NCBI GenBank assembly: GCA_030710605.1
Contig: CP092863.1
Coordinates: forward strand, 141,616,896-141,680,895
Source: Cordylochernes scorpioides
Lineage: Eukaryota > Arthropoda > Arachnida > Pseudoscorpiones > Chernetidae
Length of the DNA: 64,000 nucleotides
Direction: 5' to 3'
The notes beneath the pieces are model-generated. The model saw only the letters and a list, made by a program, of their open reading frames with translations, was not told where the DNA came from and did no database searches. This document shows positions 60,816-64,000 of this stretch, one piece after another (the first letter of the stretch is position 1; each line of letters begins with the position of its first letter). The position numbers and the translations under genes were made by a program.

Positions 60816-61784
60816 AGGAGACATTGAGGCTGGATCCGAATTTATTCCTCATCTTTAAAGTTCCTGGAAATTCTTCATTTTGTCTTTTATTCAAAATGCT
60901 AAATACCTTTTTTTGTCACGAATTTCCTTTACCTCAACAAGTCTCCACTCTTCAAAATATCCCCTTTTATCTCGACTTTCAATCTTATACACCTTTAAAC
61001 CTTCACAAGTCAAACGAATTGCTTTACACGCAAAAAAATCTATTTAAAATTATACAAAAAAACAACCTTATCAAACTTTATTCTAAAATATTTATATCAT
61101 TGTCTTTCTTGATAACCAAAAAAATAAAAATGAATAATTAACATTCTATTTAAAAAAAAAAGTTCTTTTTTAACATTTTATCTTATATACACCTATAAAA
61201 GTTCTCAAATAAAACGAAAAAAAAGCAACGAATTTTTAATTTATACGAACATTTTATTTTATAAAACCTATCAAAATTATTTAAAAACATTTTAATAAAC
61301 TTTTTATTATTAATAATAAATATAATACTCTAATGCTCTCTATATGAAAAAAATCTATGAATTTATTTTAAATCATTTTTGACCATGTGTGTTACTCTCT
61401 GTATATAATTATAAAACATCTACTAACACCTTTCTTAGCACACTTTTAGAATGATAAAAATATTATAGAAAATATGAAAAAAACTACATTTTAATGAAAA
61501 AAGCACAACTGAAAAGTACAATGCGTGTTATTGGCTATGTAATGCATATGCTTTGCATACTAGACATATATATATTTATTCTCATATCAATGATATATGT
61601 AAATAATACTTATGCTTTTTTATCACCCAATCTGTGGATAATATCATCAGACGAACAACACCGACTCCCCCTAAATGTTTATTTTATTATTAAATAAATT
61701 TATTTTTTTTGTTTCAATTTGTTGTTTTGTCATTTTTTTTCCTACGCAACCACACTTTATTATCATTAATTTGCATAAGAAGTC
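60816..61784. other. AT-rich sequence, possible 3' UTR and flank
   Basis: Very AT-rich with many A and T runs. AATAAA occurs at 61208 and elsewhere. No other feature seen. Confidence 0.35.
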
Positions 61785-61950
61785 GATGGACGAATGGTTA
61801 AAACCCTTGATTCCCGACAGCCATGAACCGGGGTCGAATCCCGTATTGGATACTTGTAAATAACCTACACATATATTAATCATTGTTGTAATTATCGTAA
61901 ACAAGGTTGCTCTTTTTGAGCGGTACCTAGTAAAGTGATTTTGGAACCAT
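61785..61950 (+). mobile_element. SINE-B, full length
   Basis: AAGTCGATGGACGAATGGTT, TTGATTCCCGACAGCCATG, AACCGGGGTCGAATCCCG, TAAATAACCTACACATATT and GAGCGGTACCTAGTAAAGTG. Confidence 0.87.
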
Positions 61951-62003
61951 CAATTTGCATCATACTTTGTTTTATTATTTATACTCAAGCATATACTATA
62001 TAG

Positions 62004-62517
62004 ATATTGTCGCGCTGTCCCCTCCAGTTCTTTCGCGACGCCTCCGCTTCCTTCTTCGTGGATCACCTGCCCCGGGCTCCCGTTGCTTCTCCTCTACAGC
62101 CCTATCCTGCAGAGCACCCAAAAACCTCCGAGAACCGCCACTCAAGTGGATCTCCTTTCCTCTGGCAGTATATCTCGGCCTTACCACTGGTGGGGGGACA
62201 TGAGAGACTTACCAGAAGAGTAGCGAATGTGGTGTTGGCGAGAGAGTCATAACAGAAACCGGAACAAAGACTTCTAACACTCCTCCTTTTATTGTCATTT
62301 ATACTACACATTACATATAACTAGAATAACAATCAACGGGTATTTACATTTTTACCTCCTAGGGCCAATATAAACGTGTATTTGCAAACATTTGCTCCAG
62401 TAAACAGGACCACAGCAGTCGGCGATTCCCACATTATTTTCAGACCAGAAATAGATGAAAGCACCATCTATTGGCGGAGGTTGTAGGTGTTTTGAAGGCT
62501 CATATACGCGACAATAT
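62004..62517 (-). mobile_element. solo LTR with 4-bp target-site duplication
   Basis: A 506-bp body (62008-62513) starts TGTCGCG and ends CGCGACA, the TG...CA ends of an LTR, and is flanked by ATAT on both sides (62004-62007, 62514-62517). It is far more GC-rich than its surroundings. AATAAA on the minus strand near 62290 suggests minus orientation. No internal domain or partner LTR is visible in the window. Short frames within are not genes. Confidence 0.75.
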
Positions 62518-63046
62518 ATCTATCTATCTATCTATATATATAAAAATGAATGTTTGTATGTTTGTTTGTATGTCCGGTATACAAATTCGCAGTAGTTCAC
62601 TAATTCAAACCAAAATTTCCATACATAGTTTAAAAAATACGGGGAAGACGATAGGCTATTTTAAAAAAATATATAAATCAATTATTAAAACTATATATTT
62701 TTAGTCAGAAAATGATTATGACGATATTGCTGTATCATGTTTGATTATCAGATACAAAATTATATCGGGAAAAATTCCAAAAAGCAGAGACCACGGGTGA
62801 AACCAGTTCATTATTTTGTACGCAGGAACAAAATTCTAACAGAAAAACATTCATTCGAGCAGAAAACGAAAGCCAGATCATCTTTCTATAAAAATATCGC
62901 TTCTCAGACACAAAGTTTGGAGCGGGACGTTTCACAAGAGTGACATCCACGGCGCCAATTTATAATTGTAACGAATAGTATTTGAATAAAAACATTTAAT
63001 CGGGTAAAACCCGGGCATTGACCGGGTCATTCGGCTAGTACTATAT
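62518..63046 (+). mobile_element. non-autonomous Helitron
   Basis: 5' end TCTATCTATATATATAAAAA then TGAATGTTTGTATGTTTG is a classic Helitron opening. The 3' end has a GC-rich hairpin (ACCCGGGCATTGACCGGGT) 8 nt before CTAG and then T, the expected CTRR-T end. About 525 bp, no Rep/helicase coding. The exact first base is ambiguous because of the TCTA repeat. Confidence 0.72.
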
Positions 63047-63454
63047 ATAACTATACTTGTATAACCCAGGATCCTGGAACGCAGAAATAATAAATAGACA
63101 ATTGTGTATTATGAGTTAGAAAACTCAATAAATTGTATATTCAACTTCAAAGCCTACTTTTTAATAAAGAATTCAAGATATCTTCAATTAGAATCAGAGA
63201 TACCCTTTTAAGATAACTCAAGCAGAATCTTTAATAGCACGGACTACCAGTTTCTAATGGCAAATTATCAAGAATTCCTATACAGGAATAAACACTTTTA
63301 AATTATAAAGCATTTTTCTCACAGTGAGTATCTTGTTGTGTTTCAAATAGAAGCTTTCAAACGGATTCATTCTTCAATAGGCTAATCTCTTAAAGAGATA
63401 TTGACTGTTTATTAACACTAGATCTTTTATAATTTACTATTATTTCTCTTTATA
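63047..63454. other. AT-rich sequence, no feature seen
   Basis: Unique sequence. Confidence 0.35.
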
Positions 63455-63600
63455 CAGAAAATGGAAACATTAAGACACGAATGTTTCTTTTGTACCTAAA
63501 CAAACTTACACTATCCTTACTGTGATGAAAATTTCACCCTTTAGTGTAGAATATATTAGTAGAATCGTGTCCAAATTCTAAGAAAGCGGTCTGATAGATT
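63455..63600 (-). mobile_element. element C, internally deleted
   Basis: AAAATGGAAACATTAAGACA, CGAATGTTTCTTTTGTAC, CTATCCTTACTGTGATG, then CCCTTTAGTGTAGAATATAT and GAAAGCGGTCTGATAGATT. The core with GAAAC and CTGATGAG is missing. Confidence 0.65.
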
Positions 63601-64000
63601 TCTTCTTATCTCCACTCAATCATATTAGGGTATCAAGTTGTGACCCTGGATTGTGTCTGTTTGACAACCATCATGACTGGGGGAAGTAGAATTCTCAACC
63701 TGCAACCCCAAACCACATTATTGACTGTATTAACCATCCATTGATGAGCTCTACTCTTCCCAGCAGACACCATCAACAAGCTTGATAACCTCTTCTTCTT
63801 CCTTATCTCCACTCAATCATATCAGGGTATCAAGCTTGTAGTGCTCCATCATGACTGGGTGAAGTAGAATGCCTCTGTCTTTGTCATTAAGACTGGGAGC
63901 ACTACTCAGTGGCAGGCCGACTTAGCTCCAAAAGAAATGGCCGCCTCTGACATGAGGAACATACGCCATGTACAGCCACTCCTAACATGGAGTACAAACG
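63601..64000 (-). mobile_element. LINE-G, two pieces, cut by window end
   Basis: TCTTATCTCCACTCAATCAT begins one copy at 63601 and again near 63805. Between them CTCAACCTGCAACCCCAAAC and GACACCATCAACAAGCTTGA come from the same ORF2 end seen at 11935-12210, in + orientation. The second copy (CACTCAGTGGCAGGCCG, CTTAGCTCCAAAAGAAATGG) runs off the window at base 64000. Confidence 0.8.

Noticed and set aside
62007..62311. Overlapping frames in the GC-rich patch
   Set aside because: They lie inside the solo LTR; GC richness leaves several frames open on both strands at once.

Overview
The window is animal nuclear DNA, AT-rich and crowded with repeats. It holds one recognisable host gene, an aquaglyceroporin on the + strand, spread over about 55 kb (5939 to about 60815). 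The protein is a bilaterian-type glycerol/water channel with HINPAVT and LNPARDLGPR boxes. The LINE C-terminal domains and the transposon mix suggest an invertebrate, perhaps an arthropod, but I cannot fix the species. Coding exons are GC-rich and short, set in AT-rich introns, and intron 1 alone is about 33 kb. My model has six core exons: 5939-6037, 39031-39151, 45491-45628, 45735-45853, 47059-47276 and 48586-48728. Two small symmetric tail exons (51030-51068, 52628-52669) look like a tandem duplication, and the terminal exon at 60796 is tentative. Together they give a 312-residue protein.

Almost everything else is repeats. I use these family labels. SINE-A: tRNA-headed, about 300 bp, ending near ACTAGGGATAAGC and an A-rich tail. 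SINE-B: tRNA-headed, ending in GCGGTACCTAATAA and nearby bases. LINE-H: non-LTR element whose 3' end is a hairpin, AATAAAG, then a TTG or TG tail; the longest copy is 56938-58842 with reverse transcriptase. LINE-G: Jockey-like element with a GAAGAA-type tail. MITE-P: pogo/Tigger-like, CAGTAGAAC ends. MITE-T: Tc1-like, CACTCATGGACAAAAC ends. Element C: about 290 bp with a conserved GAAAC...CTGATGAG core. FB: fold-back elements with a hammerhead-like CTGTnGA...CGAAAGCTT motif. RZ: retrozyme-like elements with type I hammerhead sequences.

Layout: 1-3246 minisatellite; 3250-5180 SINE and MITE-P array; 5939-6037 exon 1; 6391-6930 a U6 snRNA-LINE chimera; 7-39 kb intron 1, packed with all repeat families and including two hammerhead ribozyme sequences (15.3 kb, 33.7 kb); 39-45 kb exon 2 and two minisatellites; 45.4-48.8 kb exons 3 to 6; 49-56 kb transposase remnant, tandem RZ array, tail exons and a MITE-T tandem; 56.9-58.9 kb the LINE-H copy; 58.9-64 kb palindrome, tentative last exon, solo LTR, Helitron and LINE-G.

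The strongest unusual signals are RNA-based: a fully paired type I hammerhead at 33730-33784, a related one at 15319-15358 with one core change, a tandem array with decayed hammerheads at 50.1-50.9 kb, a U6-LINE chimera whose U6 part has become a 66-bp tandem repeat, and LINE 3' hairpins whose stems covary between copies.
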